From Puccinellia tenuiflora (Eukaryota > Streptophyta > Magnoliopsida > Poales > Poaceae), in assembly GCA_012064385.1 (NCBI GenBank), contig QRDG01000861.1:1-64000 (forward strand): a DNA stretch of 64,000 bases, read 5' to 3'. The notes under the pieces were generated by a model that saw only the letters and a program-made list of their open reading frames with translations, was not told the DNA's origin and ran no database searches. Shown here piece after piece: positions 1-10,210 of the stretch. How positions within the stretch are numbered: position 1 is the stretch's first letter; every line of letters begins with the position of its first letter. Both the position numbers and the translations under genes were made by a program.

Positions 1-262
1 AATATGAAGCCTAAGCATAGGGAACGTGGTTTTACATCTGAAGCCTCATATGTCAAGCCATTAGTCAGCAAAAAAGTGCCCAAGAACGAAGTAGAAATAA
101 ATGCATCGTTCTTGCATTTTACCCTTGGTTCTGTAGACAGTCTTCTTGCAAGCATAATGGACTATTCTAATCATCGGCTTGCATTAAGAATAGCCAAGAA
201 GACAACATTATTTTCTTTCAGCTCATAAAAAACAGCAAATCAGGTACCACTAAATCATCCAA

Positions 263-1565
263 ATTGACTTAGCAAATTTTTCTAATAACATTTCTAATAA
301 ATTTCTAACACTAAATTTCCTAACACTAAATTTCTAACTAACATTACCTACCAATCATCAAATAACATTGCTTTGCTAAATTTCAAACTTTGTTAAAAAA
401 TTAACTTTGCTAATTTGCTAACTCTTCTAAATTTACTACACTAATTAATAATTTTAAAACTAACTAACTAAATCTAAAACTAACTAACTAAAATTACTAA
501 TGCACTAACTAACTAAATATTTCTAAAATTTAATGCACTAACTAACTAAATATTTTTTCTAAAACTAACGAACTAAATATTTTTCCTAACCTAATGCACT
601 AACTAACCTCACTAACATGCACTAACATACACTAACTAACTAACTAACTAAAAACAGGGCATCAACTTGTTTTCGTTACTCCGGCTAAACGACTGAATGA
701 AATTGAGTGAATGACCACTCAAACGATCATGGAACGAAACCTACAAACACGCCGACCAAGCATCAGCGAATATTCCCATCTCAATACTCGAATTGAAGAT
801 CTTCATTGCTGTATGCACAGGAACAAACATCAACAATCACCATTCTCCGCTCCCATCTGGAACCTGCAAAATATCCCTAGCTAGCTAAGGCAACATCCAG
901 AGCATGGGCCGAGGGGGAGCATTGACTTAGCAAAATTTTTCTAATAACATTTCTAATAAATTTCTAACACTAAATTTCCTAACACTAAATTACGTACCAA
1001 TCATCAAATAACATTGCTTTGCTAAATTTTCAAACTTTTGTTAAAAAATTAACTTTGCTAAATTTGCTACTCTTCTAAATTTACTACACTAATTAATAAG
1101 TTTTAAAACTAACTAACTAAATCTAAAACTAACTAACTAAATTACTAATGCACTAACTAACTAATATTTCTAAAATTAATGCACTAACTAACTAAATATT
1201 TTTCTAAAACTAACGAACTAAATATTTTTCCTAACCTAATGCACTAACTAACCTACACTAACTAATGCACTAACATACACTAACTACTAACTAACTAAAA
1301 ACAGTGCATCAACTTGTTTCGTTACTCTCCGGCTAAACGGCTGAATGAAATTGAGTGAATGACCACTCAAAACGATCGTGGGAACGAGACCTACAAAACA
1401 CTCCGACCAAGCATCAGCTAATATTCCCATCTAAATACTCGAAATTGAAGATCTTCATTGCTGTATGCACAGGAACAACAGCAACAATCACCATTCTCCT
1501 CTCCCATCTGGAACCTGCAAAATATCCCTAGCTAGCTAGCACATCCAGAGCATGGGCCGAGGGGA
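263..1565. repeat. Tandem duplication, two ~650 bp units rich in ctaacta
   Basis: Unit one (263-919) and unit two (921-1565) both open with ATTGACTTAGCAAA and close with CATCCAGAGCATGGGCCGAG. They share the same order: an A/T block with many 'ctaactaacta' runs, an 'actccggctaaacg' stretch, then 'atccctagctagct'. They differ by scattered substitutions and 1-3 base indels. No coding capacity is visible. The block probably belongs to the 3' part of the CACTA element, but I cannot show this directly. Bases 1-262 hold nothing I can assign. Confidence 0.85.
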
Positions 1566-1935
1566 GGAGAGGTAGCCCGGCGCGGTGGGGGGAGGGGGGA
1601 GGAGGCCGTAGCCCCCGGCTCACCTTGAGGACGGCGACGGTGACGGGGAAGAAGGACGGCGACAATCGACGACGGGGGAGGAGGCCGGAAGAGCGCGCGT
1701 GTCCGACGGGGGAGGAGGCCGGAGGAGATCGAGCGTCCGGCGGACCGAGGAGGCCGGGCTCGCATGGCAGAGGAGGTCCGTGGAGGCCGGAGAAGCGGGC
1801 GGCGGAGGACGGCACGGAGCGGGCGCCGGAGGAGCAGACGACGGCGAGCGGCGGCGCGGAAATTCGACAGCCTGGCGGCAGGGATGTGCATTCCGAGCGC
1901 TCCGGTCCTTAGTCGCGAATGAGGATTTGGGGGAG
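1566..1935. other. GC-rich purine/pyrimidine-asymmetric block, no supported gene
   Basis: The strand is strongly G+A rich, with 'gaggaggccgga' recurring. Because of composition, open frames of 95-144 codons occur on both strands, all low-complexity Arg/Pro/Ser/Gly. None shows a domain, so I treat them as chance frames. The position next to the subterminal repeats fits a GC-rich element flank. Confidence 0.6.
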
Positions 1936-1965
1936 AAGAACAGAGCGCGGGCAGTTAACGCTACC

Positions 1966-2165
1966 CTTTCGTCCCGGTTCCTCGCCCCAACCGGGACCAA
2001 CGGACCTTTAGGTCCGGTTGGTGGCACCAACCGGGACCAAAGGCCTACCCTTTCGTCCCGGTTGGTGGTACCAACAGGACCTAAAGGTCATTTTCGGCGG
2101 CACCGAAAAGGCGCGCGCCAAAATGACCTTTAGGTCAGGTTGGTGGCACCAACCGGACCTAAAGA
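1966..2165. repeat. CACTA subterminal repeat cluster 1
   Basis: Several direct and inverted copies of a 'cccggttggtggcaccaaccggga' type motif lie in 200 bases, forming hairpins such as GGTTGGTGGCACCAACC. Clustered short motifs of this kind are the expected binding sites for the TNPA-like factor in CACTA elements (family knowledge). Binding here is inferred. Confidence 0.75.
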
Positions 2166-2196
2166 CTTTTTTAAGTTTTTCAAAATTATAATAAAC

Positions 2197-2770
2197 TTAT
2201 AAATTCAATATCTTTTCATATGTTTATCAGAAAAAATAAATTAAAATATCAAATTGTTGATAAAAATGTAATCTATCTATTTATGAAAAATTCATTTTTT
2301 TGAGATTATAGGTGAATTCATTTAATTAAAAATTTGGAATTTGAACTCCATTAAGTCATTAATTAATTTTATAAATTCAATATCTTTTCATATGTTTATC
2401 AGAAAAAATAAATTAAAATATCAAATTGTTGATAAAAATGTAATCTATCTATTTATGGAAATTCATTTTTTGAGATTATAGGTGAATTCATTTAATTAAA
2501 AAATTTGGAATTTGAACTACATTAAGTCATTAATTAATTTTATAAATTCAATATCTTTTCATCCGTTTATCAGAAAAATAAATTAAAATATCAAATTGTT
2601 GATAAAAATGTAATCTATCTATTTATGGAAAATTCATTTTTTTAGATTATAGGGGAATTCATTTAATTACAAAATTTGGAATTTGAACTCCATTAAGTCA
2701 TTAATTAAACTTATAAATTCAATATTTTTTCATCTGTTTATCAGAAAAATGCCATAAATATCAAATTGTT
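2197..2770. repeat. AT-rich tandem repeat, period ~171 bp, about 3.3 copies
   Basis: The anchor 'aaattcaatat' recurs at 2201, 2373, 2544 and 2715, giving spacings of 172, 171 and 171 bases. Each unit contains 'caaattgttgataaaaatgt' and ends with 'attaagtcattaatt'. The fourth copy is cut short and runs into the 'ttggatcagggcctttag' block. No coding frame is present. Confidence 0.9.
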
Positions 2771-3090
2771 GGATCAGGGCCTTTAGTATCGGTTCGTGTT
2801 ACCAACCGGGACTAAAGAAGCACACGGATCGTGTGTTTCCTTCGAGCGCTTTTGAGCCGTTGGATCAGAGTTGTGTTTCTTTCGAGTGCTTGTGTGTTGT
2901 TGGATCGTGTACACACGGATCGTGTGTTTCTTTCAAGCGCTTCTGAGCTGTTGGATCAGGGCCTTTAGTACCGGTTCGTGTTACCAACCGGGACTAAAGA
3001 AGCACACGGATCGTGTGTTTCTTTCAAGCGCTTGTGAGCCGTTGGATCAGGGGTGTGTTTCTTTTGAGGGCTTGTGAGTTGTTGGATCTG
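2765..3090. repeat. CACTA subterminal repeat cluster 2
   Basis: Two copies of a ~170-base unit contain 'ggcctttagta', the palindromic 'ggttcgtgttaccaaccggg', and 'agcacacggatcgtgtgttt'. They are followed by 'gagcgcttgtgagccgttgg' derivatives. The same phrases recur at 3728-3910, so the array has been split by the hairpin region 3195-3700. Confidence 0.8.
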
Positions 3091-3194
3091 CACTCCCACC
3101 TCATCCACAGTTACACCTTCTAATCGCCTATAAATAGCGACATCCCTGCAGCGAACGGCACACAACGAGCGTCTACCTTTGCCACCGAACCCAA

Positions 3195-3354
3195 TGGTTG
3201 GATTTAGCCTACCTGCTGGCATGTTCCCTGGCATTATTGTGTTTGTCCTTGTTCACCGGCCAGCCATTGGAGCCACCTCCTGTAGGTCGGTGAATAAGGA
3301 CAACACAACGACGCTGTTGGAAACACAAGCCCTCAGGTAGGTTGAATCCAACCA
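3195..3354. repeat. Foldback 1
   Basis: Left arm 3195-3215 (tggttggatttagcctacctg type) pairs with 3334-3354. A second nested arm, 3239-3258, pairs with 3288-3306 (GTGTTTGTCCTTGTTCACCG against CGGTGAATAAGGACAACAC). The result is a long imperfect hairpin of about 160 bases with no coding content. Confidence 0.8.
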
Positions 3355-3434
3355 CTGGATTAGGGTGACACAATGATGAATTGTCGAGGAGGTGGGAGTG
3401 GTGGTGGTGGAAGTGGTAGCCATGCCACTCGGTC

Positions 3435-3535
3435 GGATCCAAGCAGCTGCAAGGCTCTCTGATGATCTACAACATTCCCAACACTTTTTGGGACGGTCGT
3501 TAGATCATCAGAGAAGTCTTGCGGCTGCTTGGATC
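3435..3535. repeat. Foldback 2
   Basis: Left arm 3435-3469 and right arm 3501-3535 are near-perfect inverted copies of a 35-base sequence starting GGATCCAAGCAGCTGC, with a loop of about 31 bases. It lies 80 bases after foldback 1, inside the CACTA subterminal region. Confidence 0.85.
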
Positions 3536-3598
3536 GAAGGTCGATTTGCTGCTTGGATGGGCAAAACCAGTGTTGGATCAGCCACATGACCCTATATG

Positions 3599-3700
3599 CA
3601 AATCATTCGGATTCCCGTCATACAGCCCAACGGTGCATTTGATATGCAGGCACTCACGAGCCACCGTTGGGCTATATGACGGGGAAACCGTGTGGATTTG
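3599..3700. repeat. Foldback 3
   Basis: Arm 3612-3635 (TTCCCGTCATACAGCCCAAC and on) pairs with 3662-3684 with very few mismatches. Weaker pairing extends outward to 3599 and 3700. Total length is about 100 bases, in the size range of a miRNA-like precursor, but no expression evidence can be drawn from sequence. Confidence 0.85.
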
Positions 3701-3724
3701 ATAAAAGGTTTAATACATTAATTA

Positions 3725-3915
3725 TTAAAGGGCTTGTGAGCCGTTGGATCAGAGTGTGTTTCTTTCGAGCCCTTGTGAGCTGTTGGATCTCAAGCAGAAG
3801 ATAAGGCACACATATCAACGCTCCTTTTTTTCCCGGTTCTAGCTACCAACCGGGACTAAAGATGAAGATTTCCCCTGATCTTTTAGCTATAAATACCAAC
3901 CGGGACTAAAGACCA
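3725..3915. repeat. CACTA subterminal repeat cluster 3
   Basis: This repeats the 'gggcttgtgagccgttggat' phrase seen at 2840-3090, then two 'taccaaccgggactaaaga' motifs (3844-3861 and 3894-3911). It is the last subterminal block before the 3' end of the transposase frame. Confidence 0.75.
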
Positions 3916-4044
3916 AATACAAATTACATAAAAGGTTTAATGCATTTGGGAACACTCGATCATACATATATTAATTGTGTAATGCATTTGACAACACTCA
4001 TACATAAAAAGTTTTTGAGAACACTCATGCATTTGACATGATCT

Positions 4045-7000
4045 CTATGATCGCTTCTTCGGCTGTAACCATGGAGTTTCTTCATTATGTAACGGGATGC
4101 TTGGGTCAGTTTTCACTGTGAATGGCGGAATTTCATCAAACTTATTATAGTCTGCTGACATGTCTGTCTTGTCCTCGACTCCCACGATGTTTCTTTTTCC
4201 TGAAAGAACTATGTGACGCTTTGGCTCATCGTGTGCTGTATTTGTTTCCTTATCTTTTCTTTTTTTCGATCTGGAGCTCATGTCCTTCACATAGAAAACC
4301 TGAGCCACATCATTGGCTAGGACGAATGGTTCGTCTCTGTACGCAAGATTCTTGAGATCCACTGTTGTCATTCCGTATAGCTGGTCTACCTTTACCCCTT
4401 CTCCATTCATGTTGACCCAACTGCACCGAAACAAAGGGACCTTAAAAGTAGGTCCATAGTCAAGTTCCCATATCTTCTCTATGTAACCATAGTATGTGTC
4501 CTTTTGTCCATTCTCGTCTGTTGCATCAAAGCGAACACCACTGTTTTGGTTGGTACTCTTTTTATCTTGGGCAATCGTGTAAAATGTATTCCCATTTATC
4601 TCATACCCTTGGAAAGTCAATACAGTCGAAGATGGTGACGCGGCCAATAAGTAGAGTTGATCTCCAACATCGGTGTCATTCATGAGATGTAATCGCAACC
4701 AACTGCCGAAAGTCTCCATGTGTTTTTGTTTAATCCAGGAGTCAGGCTTCCCTGGGTTTTTGGAGCGTACACTATTCTTGTGTACCTCGATATACGGAGC
4801 CACGAAGGTGGAACTTTGTAGAACTGTGTAGTGTGCTTGAGTGAAAGAATGCCCATCCCTACATATCATTGCTTTCTTTCCTAGCGTGCCTTTTCCACTA
4901 AGTCTCCCCTCATGCCGCGATTCAGGAAGACCAATCGACTTAATGTCGGGAATAAAGTCAACACAAAACTCAATGACCTCCTCTGTTCCATAGCCTTTGG
5001 AGATGCTTCCTTCTGGCCTAGCATGGTTATGAACATATTTCTTCAAGACTCCCATGAACCTCTCGAAGGGGAACATATTGTGTAGAAATACAGGACCGAG
5101 AATTGCAATCTCGTCGACTAGGTGAACCAGGTGATGCGTCATAATATTGAAAAATGATGGGGGGAACACCAACTCAAAACTAACAACACATTGGGCCACA
5201 TCCTTTTGTAACCTTGTCAGACTTTCTGGATCGATTACCTTCTGAGATATTGCATTGAGAAATGCACATAGCTTCACAATGGGTACTCGAACATTTTCCG
5301 ATAGAAGCCCCCTCAATGCAATCGGAAGCAACTGCGTCATAATCACGTGGCAATCATGAGACTTCAGGTTTTGGAATTTTTTATCTGCCATATTTATTAT
5401 TCCCTTTATATTTGACGAGAAGCCAGCCGGGACCTTGATACTGCTCAGGCACTCAAAAAATATTTCCTTCTCTGCTTTCGTAAGAGCGTAACTGCTTAAG
5501 TAATGACGCCCTTTATCTGTATGCTTGTTGTTTGGGTCTTTCATACGCTGCTGGTCCTCCCTTGCTTCCGGTGTATCTTTGTCTTCCCATACACGCCGAG
5601 TAAGCCTAGCAGGTTTACGCAAATATTCTTTGTCACGTGCATCACTTCGATTGAAGACCGGACCTCTAGGACTTTCCAATAGGGTAGCTCCCAAAATATA
5701 GATTTCTTCTTCCACATGGGCGCGTGTCCGGTAGCGACGTCTTTCGGAACAGAATGACCGGCAGGACCCTTTCCAAAGATTACTTCTATGTCCTTGACCA
5801 TACCAAATATAACATCACCATCAGGGAGCTTAGGCTTCTTCCGGTGATCTGCCTCACCATTGAAATGCTTGCCTTTCTTTCTTACGGGGTGACTGCCTGG
5901 AAGAAATTGACGACACCCCAGGTACACGACCTTATTACATTTTTCCAAATATGTACCTTTAGTCTTATCTAAACAGTGCGTGCATGCGTTGTATCTCTTG
6001 TTTGACTGTCCTGAAATGTTACTAAGAGCAGGCCAATCATTGATGGTTACGAACAGCACGCTCGTAGGTCAAATTCCATCTGTTTGTGCTCATCCCACAC
6101 ACGTACACCTGGTATGGCCCACAACTGCAAAAGTTCATCAACTAATGGCCTTAGGTACACATCAATGTCGTTGCCGGGTTGCTTCGGGCCTTGGATGAGA
6201 ACTGGCATCATAATGAACTTCCGCTTCATGCACAACCAAGGAGGAAGGTTGTAGATACATAGAGTCACGGGCCAGGTGCTGTGACTGCAGCTCTGCTCCC
6301 CAAAAGGATTCATGTCGTCTGTACTTAGACCAAACCATAAGTTCCTTGCGTCACCTGCAAAGTCCGGGAACTCTCTCTCGATTTTTCTCCAATTGAGACC
6401 CATCGGCGGGGTGTCTCAACTTTCCATCTTTCTTACGCTCTTTTTTGTGCCATCGCAACAACCTGGCATGCTCTTTGTTTCTGAACAGACGTTTCAACCG
6501 TGGTATTATAAGAGCATACCACATAACCTTAGCAGGAATCTTCTTCCTGACAGGCTCGTCATCGCCCTCAACATCACCAGGATCATCTTGTCTGATCTTG
6601 TATCGCAGTGCATTGCATACCGGGCATGCATCCAAATTCTCATACTCCTCACCGCGGTAAAGGATGCAGTCATTGATGCATGCATGTATCTTCTGCACAT
6701 CTAATCCTAGAGGGCAGATAGCCTTCTTTGCTTCGTACGTAGTCTCGGGCAGTTCGTTATCCTTTGAAAGCTTCGGCTTCATTATTTTCAGTAACTTTTC
6801 AAATCCCTTGTCAGATAAACCAGTCTCTGCCTTCCATTTCAGCAATTCCAGTGTGGTACCGAGCTTTGTGCTGCCATCTTCGCAATTTGGGTACAACAAC
6901 TTTTTGTGATCCTCTAGCATGGCCTCCAACTTCAGCTTCTCCTTTTCTGTATCGCATTCTCGTTGTACATCGGAAATGACCCGACCAAGACCATCAGCAT

Positions 7001-7373
7001 GCTCATCTGGCGTCCGTTGTTCTTCATCACCTTCTTCTTCATTGTCTTCCATCGCAGTATCACCGTATTCTTCAGAGAACATACGATAGTTCTCATCATC
7101 ATTTTCTTCTTCATCGTCTTCCATCATAACCCCTCTTTCTCCGTGCTTGGTCCAACAATTATAGCTGGGCATGAAACCTCTCCGAAGCAGGTGGCCTTGA
7201 AGGGTTCTCGACGAAGAGTGCTCCTTAACGTTCCGACAGTCCACACATGGACAAGGTATAAAACCATCATATTTGTTTGCCTCAGCCACATGGATAAATT
7301 TATGCAGGCCTCTAATAAAATCAGAACTGCGTCGGTCGCCGTACATCCATCGCTGCCGTTCATCCATCTGCAT
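4045..7373 (-). pseudogene. CACTA transposase (TNP2-like), three frameshifts
   Basis: This would encode the transposase that cuts and joins CACTA ends. It reads from 7373 down to 4045. The N-terminus (MQMDERQRWMYGDRR, then CPCVDC...HLLRRGF...W.KHGE) is the transposase-associated domain. Next comes an acidic linker, then the Transposase_21 core (NPFG, TWPVTLCIYNLPPW, DIDVYLRPLVDELLQLW, ACTHC). DUF4218 follows (LLPIALRGLL, FPPSFFNIMTHHLVHLVDE, MFPFERFMGVLKKYV), and a C-terminal DUF4216 (YYGYIEKIWELDYG, VPLFRCSWV, DEPFVLANDVAQVFYV). Homology jumps between frames near 6400, 6056 and 5570, so three indels break it. No other stops interrupt the pieces, so decay looks recent. Introns are an unlikely explanation because the pieces abut with no extra sequence. 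Confidence 0.93.
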
Positions 7374-7671
7374 ATCATATAATTAAGTTTATCAAATACA
7401 ATTAGAATAACATATTGAATACTGAAATGACCACCGTACATCGACACATGCAATATTTCTGTATCAATTATAGATGAGAAGGATAAAGTTGCTAATCTCG
7501 GTCGAGGATATCATTTTGTGTGAACTTAAGTGTGGCTCGGGCATTTCATCGAACACATCTTGTGCGTGGCAAAGTAAAAAAACTAGCACCCACTTCCCAC
7601 CAATCCGAGCAAAAAAAATAACAGAGTAGAGAAAAAGGCGGGGGTTACGTATACAGGAAGGGGAGGGGCAT
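7374..7671 (-). other. CACTA 5' leader between the subterminal repeats and the transposase
   Basis: About 300 bases upstream of the transposase start on the minus strand, AT-rich near 7380-7500. It is likely promoter and leader of the element by position only; I see no convincing TATA box. Short open frames crossing it show no domain. Confidence 0.5.
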
Positions 7672-7673
7672 TC

Positions 7674-7858
7674 GTCCCGGTTCGTGGCACGAACCGGGAC
7701 CAAAGCTCGGGCATTGTCCCCAACCGAACCGGGACCAATGCTCCACGGGCCACTGGCAGCTCGAACCGGGACCAATGCCAGGCATTGGTCCCGGTTTATC
7801 AGTCAACCGGGCCTAATGCCAATTCGGCAGCGTCCGAAAGGTGGTTTTTCTACTAGTG
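7674..7858. repeat. CACTA 5' subterminal hairpins and terminal inverted repeat
   Basis: A perfect palindrome GTCCCGGTTCGTGGCACGAA..GGGAC occupies 7674-7700. It is followed by three more inverted 'accgggaccaatgcc' type units up to about 7815. The terminal inverted repeat proper is 7843-7858. Confidence 0.88.
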
Positions 7859-8123
7859 ACGGCCGATTAAAAAACAGATCCAATCGCACAATCAAAAACC
7901 AATTTATTTTCACGTACGTCTATTTTCTATTTCCCGTGTTCTTCTTTGCCGAGCTCTAGCAGCCCTAGGGTTTGGCCGATCTTTGCCGCTTTGCTCGAAA
8001 AGCGGTCGTCTCTCCTCCACGAAAGCGAGAAAATCTTTATTGCTTTGCTCGGAAAGTAATCGGTTCGTTGTCATGAAAGTACGACGGTTATCTGGTGTCG
8101 CGCGGCGATTTTGCATGGCAACA
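7859..8123 (+). repeat. Gypsy1 5' LTR, right-hand part
   Basis: It matches 26501-26765 almost base for base, from ACGGCCGATT through GCATGGCAACA. Everything left of it in the LTR, including the TATA box, was displaced by the CACTA insertion. Confidence 0.92.
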
Positions 8124-8127
8124 CAAT

Positions 8128-8143
8128 TGGCGACTCCGCTGGG
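8128..8143 (+). promoter_or_regulatory. Gypsy1 primer binding site
   Basis: TGGCGACTCCGCTGGG lies four bases after the LTR terminus CAACA (8119-8123), where a tRNA 3' end would prime minus-strand synthesis. This motif is typical of Tat-type plant Gypsy elements. I do not assign the tRNA. Confidence 0.75.
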
Positions 8144-8168
8144 AACGAAGAATAAGGACGTACACACG

Positions 8169-10210
8169 ATGAGCGGCGAAATCAAGAACGGCAGTGACTT
8201 CAACCCGGAGAACATCATCGCCGTCACACTCGACGATCTGTCGGAAGATGATCAGCGCGAGCTTGAACGGGAGCTTGAGAAAGAGAAGGCCGAGAGGATG
8301 AAACTGAAGTTGGCTGGATACCAGAAGACAAGGAACGGCATCGTCAAGAAGGTAGCTGTGCTGAGTCCTTCCGATCTGCTCGACGCTGAGATAGAAAAGC
8401 CAACTAAAGAAATTGCTCATTTAATTGATGTGTCCGTAGCAAGTAAATACGGCTCAGATATCAAATACTGCACGCTCAATTACTCAAGCTGTAGTTAATA
8501 AATTTGAAGAGTTTAAGGAGCAGCTTGAAGATAGTATTCCTCGTCATGTTCGTTCCGTAGTGCTGCAAATTAATGATGAAAACTCTGCTCAAAAGTCGAT
8601 GCTTCCAGAGAGTAGCAGGTTGATTAATTTTTCAAGTCATACACACACACCAGGTCCATCGGCTAGCGTAGCACAGCAGCCTCACGTTGCTTTAAGCAGG
8701 GATCAAAGTGGCTGGAACCATGTCGGTTCGGCTAACAATTTTATTTCTAGTATTGCTCCTACGGTTATTTCGACTTCTGTTCCGCAAAATTACAACAATA
8801 TTAACTGAAGTGTCGGCTTAAATTCTAACTTGCAGCAGCCTTTTTATCAGACGGTTGCATATAGTACACCGCTGCTACTGCCTGTCGGTACCGGGTTCCG
8901 TATGGGCCGGTACCCGATTCATATTTTAGTGGGTCTCCGTTGCAAACCTCAAATACAAATAAAGAGAAGGATAATCATGCTGTAAATGCTTTAGAATATG
9001 ATAGTGATTCGGCTAGTGACGATGACGTTGACATATGTGTAGCTGAATGGGTTCAAGCGCCAAGGTCAAAACCTTTTGCATGTCCTGCTTTGAAACCAAC
9101 ACCTGCTAAAAGAGAAGAAATTAAGTATACTTTTGATGTTAGCAAATGTGATAAGATTTTTGATATGCTGCTGCAAGGAAAGTTAATTAGGGTGAGAGAA
9201 GGTCATGTTATTCCATCTCCAACATAATTGGGTAAAAGAGTGTATTGTAAATATCACAATTCTTTTTCTCACTCTACTAATGATTGTAATGTGTTTCGAC
9301 GACAGGTGCAATCAGCCAATGACGGACGATTGACATTCACAGAAGGTACTAAGATGAAACTCAATAGTGATCCTTTTCCTATTAATACGATCGAGTTTGA
9401 GAAGAAAGTGCTTATTCGGTCGGATCCGACCGAATCTACCAAAGGAAAAAATGTCGTCGTGAATGATAATGCTGCGCCGAGGATGATCAAACCAAAAAAT
9501 CCAGAAGTGGGGTTGTGGAAAGTCAATGGAGGAAGTAGACAAGCTCCAAAAATAAAGCCGACAGTTAGTATGTTGCTGGAAAAGTACACTTCACGCAGGG
9601 CCGACAATGTGTTTAATCGGCTTGGAGGCGTCAAGCGTCCTAGGTCTCCATCCGGACATGGGAGTCATGAGCGTTGGAGAAGAAATTCATATGAGCAGCA
9701 GCCGTATTTTCCAATGGAGCCGGCTTATTGGGGATGTGCACCTCCTATATGTCCACAATTTCCTCCATGGGGTTTCAATCCTTGGACGCCATATCCTACA
9801 GGACCAAGTGGTTATTTTCAACCAGAATGGGTTCCACCAAGGCCTATGTTCAGACCATATTCACATGAGAAAAGAGCCCGGTTCAGTGGAGAGGCTCGGC
9901 CACGTGACGCAATTGTTGTTCGAGGGAACCGACCACCAGTGCATAACACGGATGGAAGGAATTATAAGGGTGGTCGCCAGCATACCTGGGTGCCGGTGAG
10001 GCATGTTGGACACGAGCCTGTAGGAAAATCAGGCAATTATGTTGCTTCTCATGGTCCGGAGCTTGGAGGAAACCAATCAGATCAAGGTATTGAGAAAAGT
10101 GCAGGAGCAAAAATACCTGATACAGTAGAGAGTGGATCGGTACAGGAGAAAGATGCTAATACAAAAGAGAAATATCTGGACGCTAATACAGAAAAGAAAC
10201 ATTTGAACAA
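8169..10210 (+). pseudogene. Gypsy1 gag, 5' portion (degenerate)
   Basis: This would encode the Gag structural protein. The start MSGEIKNGSD (8169) lies 25 bases past the primer site, followed by an acidic/basic coiled-coil-like stretch (DDLSEDDQRELERELEKEKA). The frame shifts near 8470, and the central Gag core expected around 8815-8940 is largely missing or scrambled, with several stops. Good homology resumes at 8940: KYTFDVSKCDKIFDMLLQGK, one in-frame TAA (9225-9227), then CKYHNSFSHSTNDC (a zinc-finger-like Tat motif), and a Pro/Trp/Tyr-rich tail (about 9650-9880). The open frame is cut at 10210 by the Helitron and continues at 18587. Not functional. Confidence 0.85.

Larger units (their letters stand above)
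1..7858 (-). mobile_element. CACTA (En/Spm-type) DNA transposon, left end outside the window
   Basis: The right terminus reads GGTTTTTCTACTAGTG (7843-7858), whose reverse complement CACTAGTAGAAAAACC is the usual grass CACTA terminal inverted repeat. Next to it and at 1966-3910 are the fragmented inverted 'ccgggac(t/c)aaag' motifs that pack CACTA subtermini. A TNP2-type transposase lies between them on the minus strand, so the right terminus is the 5' end of the element. It interrupts the 5' LTR of Gypsy1: the bases after 7858 (ACGGCCGATT) match 26501 onward in the 3' LTR. The 3-bp duplication should be ACG, but the matching left flank is not visible, so the left end lies before base 1 or was lost. 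Including 1-1930 in the element is inference. Confidence 0.82.

Noticed and set aside
4..228. 74-codon open frame at the left edge
   Set aside because: No recognisable domain, short, and sits beside low-complexity DNA; cannot be distinguished from chance.
1528..2133. Overlapping 95-144 codon frames on both strands
   Set aside because: All arise from GC-rich, purine-biased composition, are Arg/Pro/Ser-rich and lack domains.
1966..2165. Independent small MITE
   Set aside because: No clean terminal inverted repeats with target duplication; motifs match the subterminal repeats of the surrounding CACTA.
2197..3090. Spaced repeats that might suggest a CRISPR-like array
   Set aside because: Repeat units are about 171 bases with no unique spacers, the genome is a plant, and the context is a CACTA element.
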